Shown: positions 53,508 to 62,460, counted from the stretch's first letter. The stretch is DNA of 64,000 bases from an uncultured Pseudokineococcus sp. (GCF_947495735.1 NZ_CANMAA010000001.1:558001-622000); one strand, 5' to 3'. Notes: generated by a model not told the origin, from the sequence alone. Program-made: numbers and translations.

Positions 53508-55538
53508 ATGCATCCCACCTTCTCCCGCCGGCTGGTCGCGACCGCCGGGTGCGCCGCGGTCGCCCTGCCGATGGTCGTCCTGGCCGGCCCCGCGGTCGCC
53601 GCGGCACCGACCGCCGCGCCCACCACCGTGGAGACCGCCGCGGGCCGGGTCGCCGTCGAGACGGCTCCTGTGGAGACCACCGAGAGCACGGTCGACGTCG
53701 CCGGCGTGGACCGCGACGCGCTCGCCGAGCTGCGGGCCGCCGAGGGAGCCGCAGCGGCGCCCGAGCTGCTGACCGCCCCCACCCCCGTCGACGAGTTCAA
53801 CCTCGTCGGCGTCACCTGGGACCCGGCGACCTCCGGCGACGTCCAGGTCGAGGTGCGCGTGCGCGAGGCCGGCGGCTGGAGCGCGTGGGAGACCCTCGCG
53901 GTCGAGGACGGCGGCCCGACCCCGGGCACGGAGGAGTACGAGCGGTCCGCGAAGATCGCGGGCACCGAGCCCCTGCTCACCGACGGCGCCGACGCCGTGC
54001 AGGTCCGCATCGACTCGCCCACCGGGCGGGCTCCCGAGGACGTCCGCGTGGCGCTCGTCGACGGCGGCACCGGGGCGGCGGCCTCCGCGCGCGCCGGCTC
54101 CCTCTCCGCCGCGTCCGCCGGTACGGTCACGGCGGCCTCCGCCCGGCCCGCGGTCATCACGCGCGCGCAGTGGGGCGCCGACGAGTCCTACGCGCGGACG
54201 GCCTCGCAGAACAGCCGGGTCACGGCGATGACCGTGCACCACACCGCGTCGTCGAACTCCTACAGCACCGCCGCGGGGGCCATGGCCCAGCTGCGGTCGA
54301 TCTACGCCTACCACACGAAGACCCAGGGCTGGTCCGACATCGGCTACCACTTCGTCGTCGACAAGTTCGGCAACGTCTACGAGGGCCGTCGCGGCAGCAT
54401 CACGTCCATGCCGGTGGGCGCGCACGCGTCCGGCTTCAACACCAGCACGATGGGCGTCTCCGCCCTCGGCAACTACGAGACCGAGCGCCCGAGCTCGGCC
54501 ATGGTCAAGAGCATCGCCTCCGTCGTCGCCTGGAAGCTCGGCGAGCGCGGGCTCGACCCCGAGGGCACGACGACGCTGACGTCGGCCGGGGGGACGGCGA
54601 AGTACGCCAGCGGGCGCAGCGTGACGCTGCCGCGGGTCTTCCGCCATCTCGACGTCGGGTACACCTCCTGCCCCGGCATCTACCTCAGCTCGCAGATGGC
54701 CACGATCCGGTCGACCGCTGCCGGCCTGATCGAGGCGTCGTCGACCCCGACGCCGACCCCGACTCCCACGCCGACGCCGACGCCGACCCCGACTCCCACG
54801 CCGACCCCGACGCCGACGCCGACCCCGACCCCCAAGCCGACGCCGACGCCGACGCCGGTCGTGGCGGTGCCGACGACCGGTGTGCCGCTGGTGGGGGACT
54901 GGGACGGCAGTGGTGGGGACAAGGTGGGGTGGTACCGCGACGGGGTGGTCTCGCTGCGGATGGGTCCGACGACCGCGGTGACGTACCGCTTCGGCAAGGC
55001 GGGGGACCTGCCGGTGGTGGGGGACTTCGACGGTGACGGCAAGGACTCGGTGGGGATCTACCGGGCGGGTCAGTGGCACCTGCGGAACAGCCACTCCAGC
55101 GGTGGTGCGGACCACTACTTCGTGTTCGGCAACGCGAGCCAGGTCCCGGTGGTCGGTCGCTGGGGCGGCGGGCAGCTGGGTGTGGGCGTGGTGTCCGGGC
55201 GCCGGTGGCTGCTGCGGGGCTCCCTGAGCGGTGGGGGCTACGAGAAGGAGGTCAACTTCGGGGCTCCGGGGGACGTGCCCATGGCGGGGGACTGGGACGG
55301 TGACGGCAAGGACAGCCCGGGTGTGCGCCGCGAGCGGATGCGGTACCTGCTGAACGGGCAGGACCCGAGCGGTCCGGTGACGGCCGTCTCGTTCGGGAGC
55401 CCGTCGGACCGGGGCATCAGCGGGGACTTCAACCGTGACGGCTCCGACACGGTGGGGATCGAGCGCACCGGTCTGTTCGCCTGGCGCGACGACCTGCGCG
55501 GCGGCGGCGCCACCGCCTCCATCCGGTACGCCGGATGA
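53508..55538 (+). CDS. Secreted PGRP-type N-acetylmuramoyl-L-alanine amidase with FG-GAP/VCBS-like repeats
   Basis: 676 residues from ATG 53508, which has an AGGAG site; the track's longer version begins inside the previous gene. Signal segment AGCAAVALPMVVLAGPAVAAA; a beta-rich region to 210; then the PGRP/amidase_2 domain: VITRAQWGADES, MTVHHTASSNSY (first zinc His), SDIGYHFVVDKFGNVYEGR, MGVSALGNYE, VFRHLDVGYTSCPG (later zinc ligands). A TP-repeat linker of about 35 residues follows. The last 225 residues are four GDWDG/GDFDGDG repeats, encoded by DNA identical to the next gene's end. It cleaves the peptide stem from muramic acid. Confidence 0.92.
   Translation: MHPTFSRRLVATAGCAAVALPMVVLAGPAVAAAPTAAPTTVETAAGRVAVETAPVETTESTVDVAGVDRDALAELRAAEGAAAAPELLTAPTPVDEFNLVGVTWDPATSGDVQVEVRVREAGGWSAWETLAVEDGGPTPGTEEYERSAKIAGTEPLLTDGADAVQVRIDSPTGRAPEDVRVALVDGGTGAAASARAGSLSAASAGTVTAASARPAVITRAQWGADESYARTASQNSRVTAMTVHHTASSNSYSTAAGAMAQLRSIYAYHTKTQGWSDIGYHFVVDKFGNVYEGRRGSITSMPVGAHASGFNTSTMGVSALGNYETERPSSAMVKSIASVVAWKLGERGLDPEGTTTLTSAGGTAKYASGRSVTLPRVFRHLDVGYTSCPGIYLSSQMATIRSTAAGLIEASSTPTPTPTPTPTPTPTPTPTPTPTPTPTPTPKPTPTPTPVVAVPTTGVPLVGDWDGSGGDKVGWYRDGVVSLRMGPTTAVTYRFGKAGDLPVVGDFDGDGKDSVGIYRAGQWHLRNSHSSGGADHYFVFGNASQVPVVGRWGGGQLGVGVVSGRRWLLRGSLSGGGYEKEVNFGAPGDVPMAGDWDGDGKDSPGVRRERMRYLLNGQDPSGPVTAVSFGSPSDRGISGDFNRDGSDTVGIERTGLFAWRDDLRGGGATASIRYAG
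54836..55534 (+). repeat. 699-bp perfect direct repeat, copy 1
   Basis: This segment is identical base for base to 56296-56994, at an offset of 1,460 bp. It encodes the end of the TP linker and the whole repeat domain of the amidase. Codon use inside (many GGT, GTG and GGG) differs from the surrounding GGC/GTC-rich genes. Confidence 0.97.
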
Positions 55539-57004
55539 CCGCGCGGGGACGTCGCGGCCGCCGGCATCGCGTCGCCGCGGCGATGGCGACCCTCGTCGCC
55601 GCGTCGGTCGTCGCCCCCGCGGCGGCGTCCGCCGAGCCGCCGTCCGCGCCCCTGCCCGCGGTGGAGGTCGGGCAGCTCGAGGCGTCCACCACGGCGGCGG
55701 CCGCGGCTGCGGTCGTCCCCGCCCCGGTCTCGACGTACACCGCGGCGCCGGAGGAGCTGGGCCGCTACGTGCCGCAGGTCTCCTGCGACCCCGTGGAGCG
55801 CCCGGGGGCGCAGGCGTTCCGCGCGCTGCTCGACCGCACCTACGGGGCCAACGCGGGCGGCATCACGCGAGCCTGCTCCTCGTCCAGGACGGAGCACTCC
55901 GAGGGGCGCGCCTACGACTGGATGCGGGATGCGGGCGAGCCCGCCGAGGCGGCGCAGGTCGAGGCCTTCCTGGGGTGGCTGATCGGCCCGGACGCCGAGG
56001 GGGTCCCCGCCGGGAACGCGCGCCGGCTCGGGGTCATGTACGTGATCTGGGACCGCAAGATCTGGGGCAGCTACAACCAGACGTGGAAGGCGTACACGGG
56101 AGCCAGCCCCCACCGCGACCACGTGCACGTCTCGTTCACCTGGGACGGCGCCATGGGGCGCACCTCCTTCTGGAGGGGCAGGACGGCGACCGGGCAGGAC
56201 TACGGGCCCTGCCAGGTCTACGTGGGGGAGGCGGCGCCGGCCTACTCGGGGCGCAACACCTCGCCGTGCCCGCCGGCCGTCCCGCGCACCCCGACGCCGA
56301 CGCCGACGCCGACGCCGGTCGTGGCGGTGCCGACGACCGGTGTGCCGCTGGTGGGGGACTGGGACGGCAGTGGTGGGGACAAGGTGGGGTGGTACCGCGA
56401 CGGGGTGGTCTCGCTGCGGATGGGTCCGACGACCGCGGTGACGTACCGCTTCGGCAAGGCGGGGGACCTGCCGGTGGTGGGGGACTTCGACGGTGACGGC
56501 AAGGACTCGGTGGGGATCTACCGGGCGGGTCAGTGGCACCTGCGGAACAGCCACTCCAGCGGTGGTGCGGACCACTACTTCGTGTTCGGCAACGCGAGCC
56601 AGGTCCCGGTGGTCGGTCGCTGGGGCGGCGGGCAGCTGGGTGTGGGCGTGGTGTCCGGGCGCCGGTGGCTGCTGCGGGGCTCCCTGAGCGGTGGGGGCTA
56701 CGAGAAGGAGGTCAACTTCGGGGCTCCGGGGGACGTGCCCATGGCGGGGGACTGGGACGGTGACGGCAAGGACAGCCCGGGTGTGCGCCGCGAGCGGATG
56801 CGGTACCTGCTGAACGGGCAGGACCCGAGCGGTCCGGTGACGGCCGTCTCGTTCGGGAGCCCGTCGGACCGGGGCATCAGCGGGGACTTCAACCGTGACG
56901 GCTCCGACACGGTGGGGATCGAGCGCACCGGTCTGTTCGCCTGGCGCGACGACCTGCGCGGCGGCGGCGCCACCGCCTCCATCCGGTACGCCGGCCCGAG
57001 CTGA
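55535..57004 (+). CDS. Secreted peptidase-like protein (ARB_07466-like domain) with FG-GAP/VCBS-like repeats
   Basis: 489 residues. Signal segment RVAAAMATLVAASVVAPAAASAEP; then a domain at about 75-235 with SEGRAYDWMRD, NARRLGVMYVIWDRKIWGSY and SPHRDHVHVSFTWDGAMG. The paired H/D motifs (S-EGRAxDW and HRDHVHVS) are those of ARB_07466/M15-like zinc proteins that act on wall peptides. Enzymatic activity is inferred. A short TP linker and the repeat domain identical to that of the amidase follow. The ATG overlaps the amidase stop (ATGA), so the two enzymes are coupled. Confidence 0.8.
   Translation: MTARGRRGRRHRVAAAMATLVAASVVAPAAASAEPPSAPLPAVEVGQLEASTTAAAAAAVVPAPVSTYTAAPEELGRYVPQVSCDPVERPGAQAFRALLDRTYGANAGGITRACSSSRTEHSEGRAYDWMRDAGEPAEAAQVEAFLGWLIGPDAEGVPAGNARRLGVMYVIWDRKIWGSYNQTWKAYTGASPHRDHVHVSFTWDGAMGRTSFWRGRTATGQDYGPCQVYVGEAAPAYSGRNTSPCPPAVPRTPTPTPTPTPVVAVPTTGVPLVGDWDGSGGDKVGWYRDGVVSLRMGPTTAVTYRFGKAGDLPVVGDFDGDGKDSVGIYRAGQWHLRNSHSSGGADHYFVFGNASQVPVVGRWGGGQLGVGVVSGRRWLLRGSLSGGGYEKEVNFGAPGDVPMAGDWDGDGKDSPGVRRERMRYLLNGQDPSGPVTAVSFGSPSDRGISGDFNRDGSDTVGIERTGLFAWRDDLRGGGATASIRYAGPS
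56296..56994 (+). repeat. 699-bp perfect direct repeat, copy 2
   Basis: It is identical to 54836-55534. Identity stops within a few bases of both domain borders: at the last bases before the stop codon and at the start of the TP repeat tract. Confidence 0.97.
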
Positions 57005-57076
57005 GGCGAGCCCTCCGCAGGCGTGCGGGACGCCGCGCGACGGAGCCCGGGACGACCGCCCGACTATGCTCGAGCG

Positions 57077-57166
57077 GTGCTGATCCGCCCGGACCACCAG
57101 AGCAGCGGTGCCGCCCTCGCAGGCCTCTGCTCCACCACCTCGGACCCGCACCGGGGCTCGAGGTGA
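57077..57166 (+). CDS. 29-residue leaderless ORF upstream of giant glycosyltransferase 2
   Basis: TATGCT at 57065-57070 is followed by 6 nt and a GTG; the 29-residue ORF (starting VLIRPDHQSSG) ends in a TGA overlapping the GTG at 57163. Its codons are nearly all G/C-ending. The geometry is the same as the purK leader ORF: leaderless GTG, short ORF, GTGA coupling. It could be a translational entry peptide or a regulatory leader. It is too short for the ORF track. Confidence 0.5.
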   Translation: MLIRPDHQSSGAALAGLCSTTSDPHRGSR

Positions 57167-60100
57167 GGGGCGTCCGGGGGGTTTGGCAGCTGGCGGCGGC
57201 CGGGCGGCGCGCCACCTCGGGCCGGGGCGCGGCGGTGGTGACGAAGACGCCGGCGACGCCGCCGCCGCCCAGTGCGGCCGAGCGCCTGGTGGCTTCCCCG
57301 TTCTTCGACCACGACTGGTACAACGCCATCACGGGCGGGACGCGCTCCCGCGCCGCCGCGGCCCGGCACTACGTGCGACGCAGCGAGGACCTCCAGCACT
57401 CGCCGCACCCGCTGTTCGACGTCGGGCACGTGCGCGACCGGCTCGCCGAGCTCGCCGAGCTGGCCCGGCTCGCCGAGCTCGAGCGGCTCGCCGAGCTCGA
57501 GCGGCTCGCCGAGCTCGACCAGCCCGCCCCTCCGCTCGTGGCGGCGGCGGGGGAGCCCGAGGAGGCGGAGGAGACCCCGGCGGAGCTCTTCCTGCGGCTC
57601 GTCTCCGACGAGCTGCCGCGCGAGCTCTCCCCGCACCCGCTGCTGGACGCCGAGCTCTACGTCGCCGAGCACCCCGAGGCGCTGTCCCACCGGGCCGGCG
57701 TCTTCGGCCACTACGTCCAGGTGGGCGCCTCCGCCGGGCACCGCCCGAGCTCGTGGTTCTCCCCGGCCGAGCACGGCGACCTCGTGACCTGGCTCGGCGC
57801 GCAGGGCGCTCGGTGGGCGCACCGGCAGTCGCTGCGCCCGCAGCAGGACAGGGCCCCCCGTCCCGCCGTCGAGATCCCGGACCCGCCCCCGCGCACGGCG
57901 GCCCACCCGGCGGTCAGCGTCGTCGTGGTCGCCGACGGGGTCCTGCCCGAGCTGCTGCTCGACTCGCTCCGGTCCCTCGCGGCCCAGGTGGACCGCGACT
58001 TCGAGGTGGTGCTCGTCCACCACGACGACCTCCCCGAGGCGGTGGTGGAGGAGCTGGCGCCGGCGGCGGGGCGGGGCGGTCACCGGGTGGTCCGCTCGAG
58101 CCGGCCCGGCGCCGCCCGGCTCCGCAACCTCGGCCTCGCCGTGGCGACGGCGGACGCGGTGGCCTGGCTCGTCGACGGGGCGGCCTGGGGCCCCGACCAC
58201 CTGCGCACCTGCCGGTCCGTGCTCTCGACCGCGGTCGGGCCCGCCGTCCACGACGTGAGCGAGGTGCACCTGGGCCCGACGCCGAAGGCGGTCGCGGACC
58301 CGCCGACGCGCGCGACGCGGTACACGACCGGTCGCCTGACGCCCGAGGCCCTGGTGCAGGGGGCGACGGCCCCGCTGTCGAGCGTCCTCGTGCGGCGGTC
58401 GGCGGCCGTCGAGGCGGGCGCCTTCGACGAGGAGCTGCCCCTCGCCGCCGCTGCCGACGCCGACTGGCTCCTGCGCGTGGCCCTGGAGACGGGTGTGGAG
58501 CCGGTGCCGGCGGTCGGGACGCACGTCTGGTCCCCCCCGACGCCGCGCGGGCCGTACCGCGGCCGGACCCGGGAGGCCTCCGTGCGCGACCCGGGGGCGC
58601 TGAGCACCTGGGGCGACGTGGTCCTCAACCGCCGGGTGCTCGACTGGGACGAGCAGGTGACCCGCCCGCGGGCACCGGGCAGCGTCAGCGTCGTCATCCC
58701 GACGCACGACGACGTCGTCCTCACCGCGCGAGCCGTCGAGCGGGTCGTCGAGACGACGCGCGGCGGGGGCCGGGACGTCGAGGTGGTGGTCGTGGACAAC
58801 GGCACCCCCCTGTCGGTGGCCGTGCAGCTGGACGCCCTCCCGCTGCGCCACCCCGGCGCCGTGGTGCGCGTGGTGGCGCTGGCCACGAACCACGGCTTCG
58901 CGCTCGGCAACAACTTCGGCCTCGCGGCGGCCACCGGCGAGCACGTCGTCCTGCTCAACAACGACACCGAGGTCCTCGACGGCTGGCTCGACCCCCTGGT
59001 CGAGGCCCTGCGGGACCCGCAGGTGCTCGGGGCCCAGTCCCTCCTGCTCTACCCGACCGGGAGCATCCAGTCCGCGGGCGTCGCCTTCCCGGCCGTGGGC
59101 GGCGTCCCGCACGCCTTCCTGCAGGGCTTCCCCGCAGAGGACGGCGTCCGCGCCCTGCCCGGCGCCACCTTCTCGGCGCTGACGGCCGCCGCGATGGCGG
59201 TCCGGGCCGTCGACGTCGCGCGCGTGCAGGGCCTCGACCCCGTCTTCCGCAACGGGATGGAGGACGTCGACCTCGGACTGCGCCTGCAGCGCGCGTCCGG
59301 CGGCCACTTCGTGGTGCGCCCGGACTCCCGGGTGGTCCACTACGAGTCGCGGGCGACGGGCAGGTACGCCAAGGCCGTGCAGAACCGGCGCGTCTACCTC
59401 GAGCGGTGGCGCGACCAGGCCCCGCGGGACGACGTCGACCTCTGGGCCCGAGCAGGTCTGGAGGTCGCGGGGCACGCCGTGCGCCACCGCATGGGGGCGG
59501 ACGGCCCCGCCTCGCTCCCCGAGCCCCGCCTGTGGCGCAGGCCGAGGGTGGACGAGCCCGCGCCCCGCCTGCGCTGGGCCCTGAAGAACCCGGCGCCCGC
59601 GGGCGAGGAGGCCGAGCGCTGGGGCGACACCCACTTCCTGCGTGCGCTGGGAGCAGCTCTCGAGCGCCACGGGCAGGAGGTCGTCCACGACCACCGGGCC
59701 GAGTTCAACCGGGCCACGGGCGTCCACGACGACGTCGTGCTCGTGGTGCGGGGGCTGGCGCCGGAGTACGTGCCCGTCCCGGGCCAGGTGAACCTCCTCT
59801 GGCTCATCTCGCACCCGGAGATGGTCGGGCGCAGCGAGCTCGAGCAGTACGACGCCGTCTTCGCCGCGAGCGAGACCTGGGCGCAGCGCACGCGGCAGGG
59901 CTGGGGCGTCGACGTCGAGGCGCTCCTGCAGGCGTGCGACCCCAGCCGCTTCCACCCGGACGCCGGGGTGCCCGACACCGGCCACCCCGTGCTCTTCGTG
60001 GGCAACTCGCGGCTGCAGCGCCGGCTCATGGTGGGCCTGGCCGCCGACAGCGGCCTGCCGCTGTCGGTCTACGGGCCCGGGTGGGAGGGGCTCATCCCCG

Positions 60101-60528
60101 AGCGGTTCGTCAAGGGCGCGTACGTGCCCAACGAGGCCCTCGCCGCCGCCTACCGCTCCGCCGGTGTCGTCCTGAACGACCACTGGGAGGACATGCGCGC
60201 CGAGGGGTTCGTCTCCAACCGCCTCTTCGACGCCGTGGCCGCCGGCGCGCGCGTGGTCAGCGACGACGTCGCCGGGCTGCCGGCGGACTTCGGCCGCTCG
60301 GTCCGGGTCGCCCGCACCGCGGAGGAGCTGGGCGACCTGCTCCGCGGCGACCCCGACGAGGTGTTCGGCGACGACGCCGCGCGCCGTCGCGTCGCCGCGG
60401 CGGTGGCCGAGAGACACTCCTTCGACGCCCGCGCGGCGCGGCTGCTGGAGCGAGCGGTCCCGCTCTGGCGCGCCACGCACGCGCACACCCGCTCTGACAC
60501 GGACACGCCCAGGAGGCAGCTGACATGA
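57163..60528 (+). CDS. Giant glycosyltransferase 2: N-terminal repeat region, two GT2 regions, CgeB-like C-terminus
   Basis: 1,121 residues. The N-terminal FFDHDWYNAI and HPLLDAELYVAEHPE repeats match the paralogue at 47986. Residues about 105-125 are a LAELERLAELERL heptad run from an 18-bp tandem repeat. A degenerate GT2 region is at 245-420 and a full GT2 at about 505-770: SVVIPTHDDVVLTARAV, VVVVDNGTPLS, VVLLNNDTEVLDGWLDPL (NNDTE DXD-type), and RNGMEDVDLGLRL (acceptor ED). The C-terminal CgeB-like module has NLLWLISHPEMVG, HPVLFVGNSRLQRRL and VVLNDHWEDMRAEGFVSNRLFDA. It probably elongates or modifies the same glycan. Confidence 0.85.
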   Translation: MRGVRGVWQLAAAGRRATSGRGAAVVTKTPATPPPPSAAERLVASPFFDHDWYNAITGGTRSRAAAARHYVRRSEDLQHSPHPLFDVGHVRDRLAELAELARLAELERLAELERLAELDQPAPPLVAAAGEPEEAEETPAELFLRLVSDELPRELSPHPLLDAELYVAEHPEALSHRAGVFGHYVQVGASAGHRPSSWFSPAEHGDLVTWLGAQGARWAHRQSLRPQQDRAPRPAVEIPDPPPRTAAHPAVSVVVVADGVLPELLLDSLRSLAAQVDRDFEVVLVHHDDLPEAVVEELAPAAGRGGHRVVRSSRPGAARLRNLGLAVATADAVAWLVDGAAWGPDHLRTCRSVLSTAVGPAVHDVSEVHLGPTPKAVADPPTRATRYTTGRLTPEALVQGATAPLSSVLVRRSAAVEAGAFDEELPLAAAADADWLLRVALETGVEPVPAVGTHVWSPPTPRGPYRGRTREASVRDPGALSTWGDVVLNRRVLDWDEQVTRPRAPGSVSVVIPTHDDVVLTARAVERVVETTRGGGRDVEVVVVDNGTPLSVAVQLDALPLRHPGAVVRVVALATNHGFALGNNFGLAAATGEHVVLLNNDTEVLDGWLDPLVEALRDPQVLGAQSLLLYPTGSIQSAGVAFPAVGGVPHAFLQGFPAEDGVRALPGATFSALTAAAMAVRAVDVARVQGLDPVFRNGMEDVDLGLRLQRASGGHFVVRPDSRVVHYESRATGRYAKAVQNRRVYLERWRDQAPRDDVDLWARAGLEVAGHAVRHRMGADGPASLPEPRLWRRPRVDEPAPRLRWALKNPAPAGEEAERWGDTHFLRALGAALERHGQEVVHDHRAEFNRATGVHDDVVLVVRGLAPEYVPVPGQVNLLWLISHPEMVGRSELEQYDAVFAASETWAQRTRQGWGVDVEALLQACDPSRFHPDAGVPDTGHPVLFVGNSRLQRRLMVGLAADSGLPLSVYGPGWEGLIPERFVKGAYVPNEALAAAYRSAGVVLNDHWEDMRAEGFVSNRLFDAVAAGARVVSDDVAGLPADFGRSVRVARTAEELGDLLRGDPDEVFGDDAARRRVAAAVAERHSFDARAARLLERAVPLWRATHAHTRSDTDTPRRQLT

Positions 60529-61790
60529 GGATCGTCGCCACGCTCATGGTGCGTGACGAGGTCGACGTCGTCGCCGCCGTGGTGGAGCACCACCTCGGCC
60601 AGGGGATCGACGCGCTGGTCGTCACCGACAACGGCTCCGTCGACGGGACGGCCGAGGTGCTGCAGTCCTACGCCGACCGCGGCCTCGTCGAGCTGCACCG
60701 CGACCCGGTCCACCGCAAGCAGCAGAGCGAGGTCGTGACCCGCATGGCCCGGCGGGCGCGCACCCGCTTCGCCGCGGACTGGGTGCTCAACATCGACGCC
60801 GACGAGTTCTGGGTCCCGGTCGACCGGAGCCTGGACCTGCGCCAGGCCCTCGAGCGGACCCCGCTGTCCCTCAACGCGTTCACCGTGCCGGTGACCAACC
60901 TCGTCGGGAGCGCCTCGCAGCCGGGGTCCTGGGCGAAGCGCCTGCTCTACCGCGACCAGCGGTCGGCCGAGGAGCTGCTGGGCGTGGGCGTCCACGCCCA
61001 CCCGACGCCCGACGCGGTGCACCGCGGCGAGTCCGACGTCGTCGTCGCGCAGGGCAACCACTTCGTCAGCCTCGCGAGCAACGGGCAGCCGGACCCGGCC
61101 GTCGCGATCGAGGTGCTGCACGTCCCGTGGCGCTCCTGGGCGCAGGTGGAGCGCAAGGTGGTGCACGCGGGTCGGGCGTACGAGTCCAACCCCGACCTGC
61201 GGCCGAGCCCGCGGCACCACGGCATGGCCGACTACCGGCGCCACGCGGCGGGTCGCCTCCTCCACCTCTACGCGCTGCGCCTGCCGCCGCAGGAGAGCCT
61301 CGAGGAGGGCGTCGCGCGCGGCTCCTTCGTGGAGGACACCTGGCTGCGGGACCACCTCCGCGCGCTGGTCGAGGAGGGTCGCGCGCACCAGCCGGAGCTG
61401 CTGGCCCCTCTGCTCGCCGACGTCCCGGCGGACCTCGAGCCCGAGCGGCACGCCGACCTGGTGGAGACGGGCGCGCTGCTGACGGCCCTGGAGCGCGAGA
61501 CCGCGGACGCGCTGGAGCAGTCGCGGGAGACCATGCGGCTGGCCCGGCGGCTGGGCTCGGAGCGGGACAGCGCCCGGCGCGCCCTCGAGGAGGCCCGGTC
61601 GGAGCGCCGCGAGCTGGCGAGGCGCCTCGCGCGCCAGGAGAAGGCGTCCCCGCCGCCCGTCGCCGACGACGTCCGGAGGGTGGGGGCGCGGGTGCTCACG
61701 GGGGTCAGGCGGCGGGCGGGTCGCCTGCGGCGCGTCGTGCGCGCTCGAGCACGAGCAGCGACTGGCCGTCCGTCTCGCCCCCGCGGCTGA
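60525..61790 (+). CDS. GT2-type (Glyco_tranf_2_4/family 92-like) glycosyltransferase with coiled-coil tail
   Basis: 421 residues. The N-terminus [41 protein letters not shown] and the DXD-like [13 protein letters not shown] near 88 are typical of Glyco_tranf_2_4 proteins. A conserved histidine-rich segment [18 protein letters not shown] follows near 200. From 310 there is a charged coiled coil ([18 protein letters not shown]) and a very basic C-terminus. An AGGAGG site precedes the ATG, which overlaps the upstream stop. Its last 86 bp overlap the convergent methyltransferase gene. Confidence 0.82.
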   Translation: MRIVATLMVRDEVDVVAAVVEHHLGQGIDALVVTDNGSVDGTAEVLQSYADRGLVELHRDPVHRKQQSEVVTRMARRARTRFAADWVLNIDADEFWVPVDRSLDLRQALERTPLSLNAFTVPVTNLVGSASQPGSWAKRLLYRDQRSAEELLGVGVHAHPTPDAVHRGESDVVVAQGNHFVSLASNGQPDPAVAIEVLHVPWRSWAQVERKVVHAGRAYESNPDLRPSPRHHGMADYRRHAAGRLLHLYALRLPPQESLEEGVARGSFVEDTWLRDHLRALVEEGRAHQPELLAPLLADVPADLEPERHADLVETGALLTALERETADALEQSRETMRLARRLGSERDSARRALEEARSERRELARRLARQEKASPPPVADDVRRVGARVLTGVRRRAGRLRRVVRARARAATGRPSRPRG

Positions 61791-62460
61791 GGTCGACCAC
61801 GGCCAGGCCGCTCGCCGCCACGAGGTCGGCGAAGAAGTCCTCGTCGTAGCGGACGCAGTGCAGCGGGCCCTCCCAGGCGAGCGGCCCGTAGCCGGGGGGG
61901 TTCACCGACCAGGAGGGGACGCCGCGCTCCACGAAGGCCGTGACGACAGCCCGTCCGGCCGGCGCCAGCACCCGGCAGACGCCCTCGAGGTACCGGGCGG
62001 TGTCGTCGGCCGTCATGTGGGAGAAGACGGAGTAGGCGTGCAGGACGTCGACGGAGGCGTCCTCGGCGGGCAGGTCGCGCACCGCCGTGCCCCCGGGGTT
62101 GTAGCGGGCGTTGGGGTCGTCGACCCGCACGAAGGAGATGCGGTCGGTCGCGAGGTTCGCCTGCGCCCAGGCGACGTGGTCCGCCTGGACGTCCACCCCC
62201 AGGTAGGACCCGAACTCCGCCCCGGTGGCCCGCAGGCCCACGGCCAGACGTCCTGCGCCGCAGCCCCAGTCCAGGAGCCTGCTGGCGGCGCCGAGGCCCG
62301 CGCGCTCCTGCAGCCCCCGCACGTCGCGGGCGGCGAGCCGCCGGTAGTCCTGGTCGTCCGTGAAGTGCGCACCACCGGTGCGCAGCTCCAGCGGGGGCAG
62401 GGGCACCTCGCCGGCGGGCGGTGCGGACGGGGGCCGGGCGTCGTCGTCCAAGTCCTGCAT
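61705..62460 (-). CDS. Class I SAM-dependent methyltransferase
   Basis: 251 residues. Motif [17 protein letters not shown] near 65, acidic [14 protein letters not shown], then [42 protein letters not shown]. It lies among glycan genes, so a sugar or glycan methyl group is likely but unproven. The gene is convergent with and overlaps the end of the preceding glycosyltransferase gene by 86 bp, and is divergent from the next methyltransferase. Confidence 0.85.
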   Translation of the reverse strand: MQDLDDDARPPSAPPAGEVPLPPLELRTGGAHFTDDQDYRRLAARDVRGLQERAGLGAASRLLDWGCGAGRLAVGLRATGAEFGSYLGVDVQADHVAWAQANLATDRISFVRVDDPNARYNPGGTAVRDLPAEDASVDVLHAYSVFSHMTADDTARYLEGVCRVLAPAGRAVVTAFVERGVPSWSVNPPGYGPLAWEGPLHCVRYDEDFFADLVAASGLAVVDLSRGGETDGQSLLVLERARRAAGDPPAA

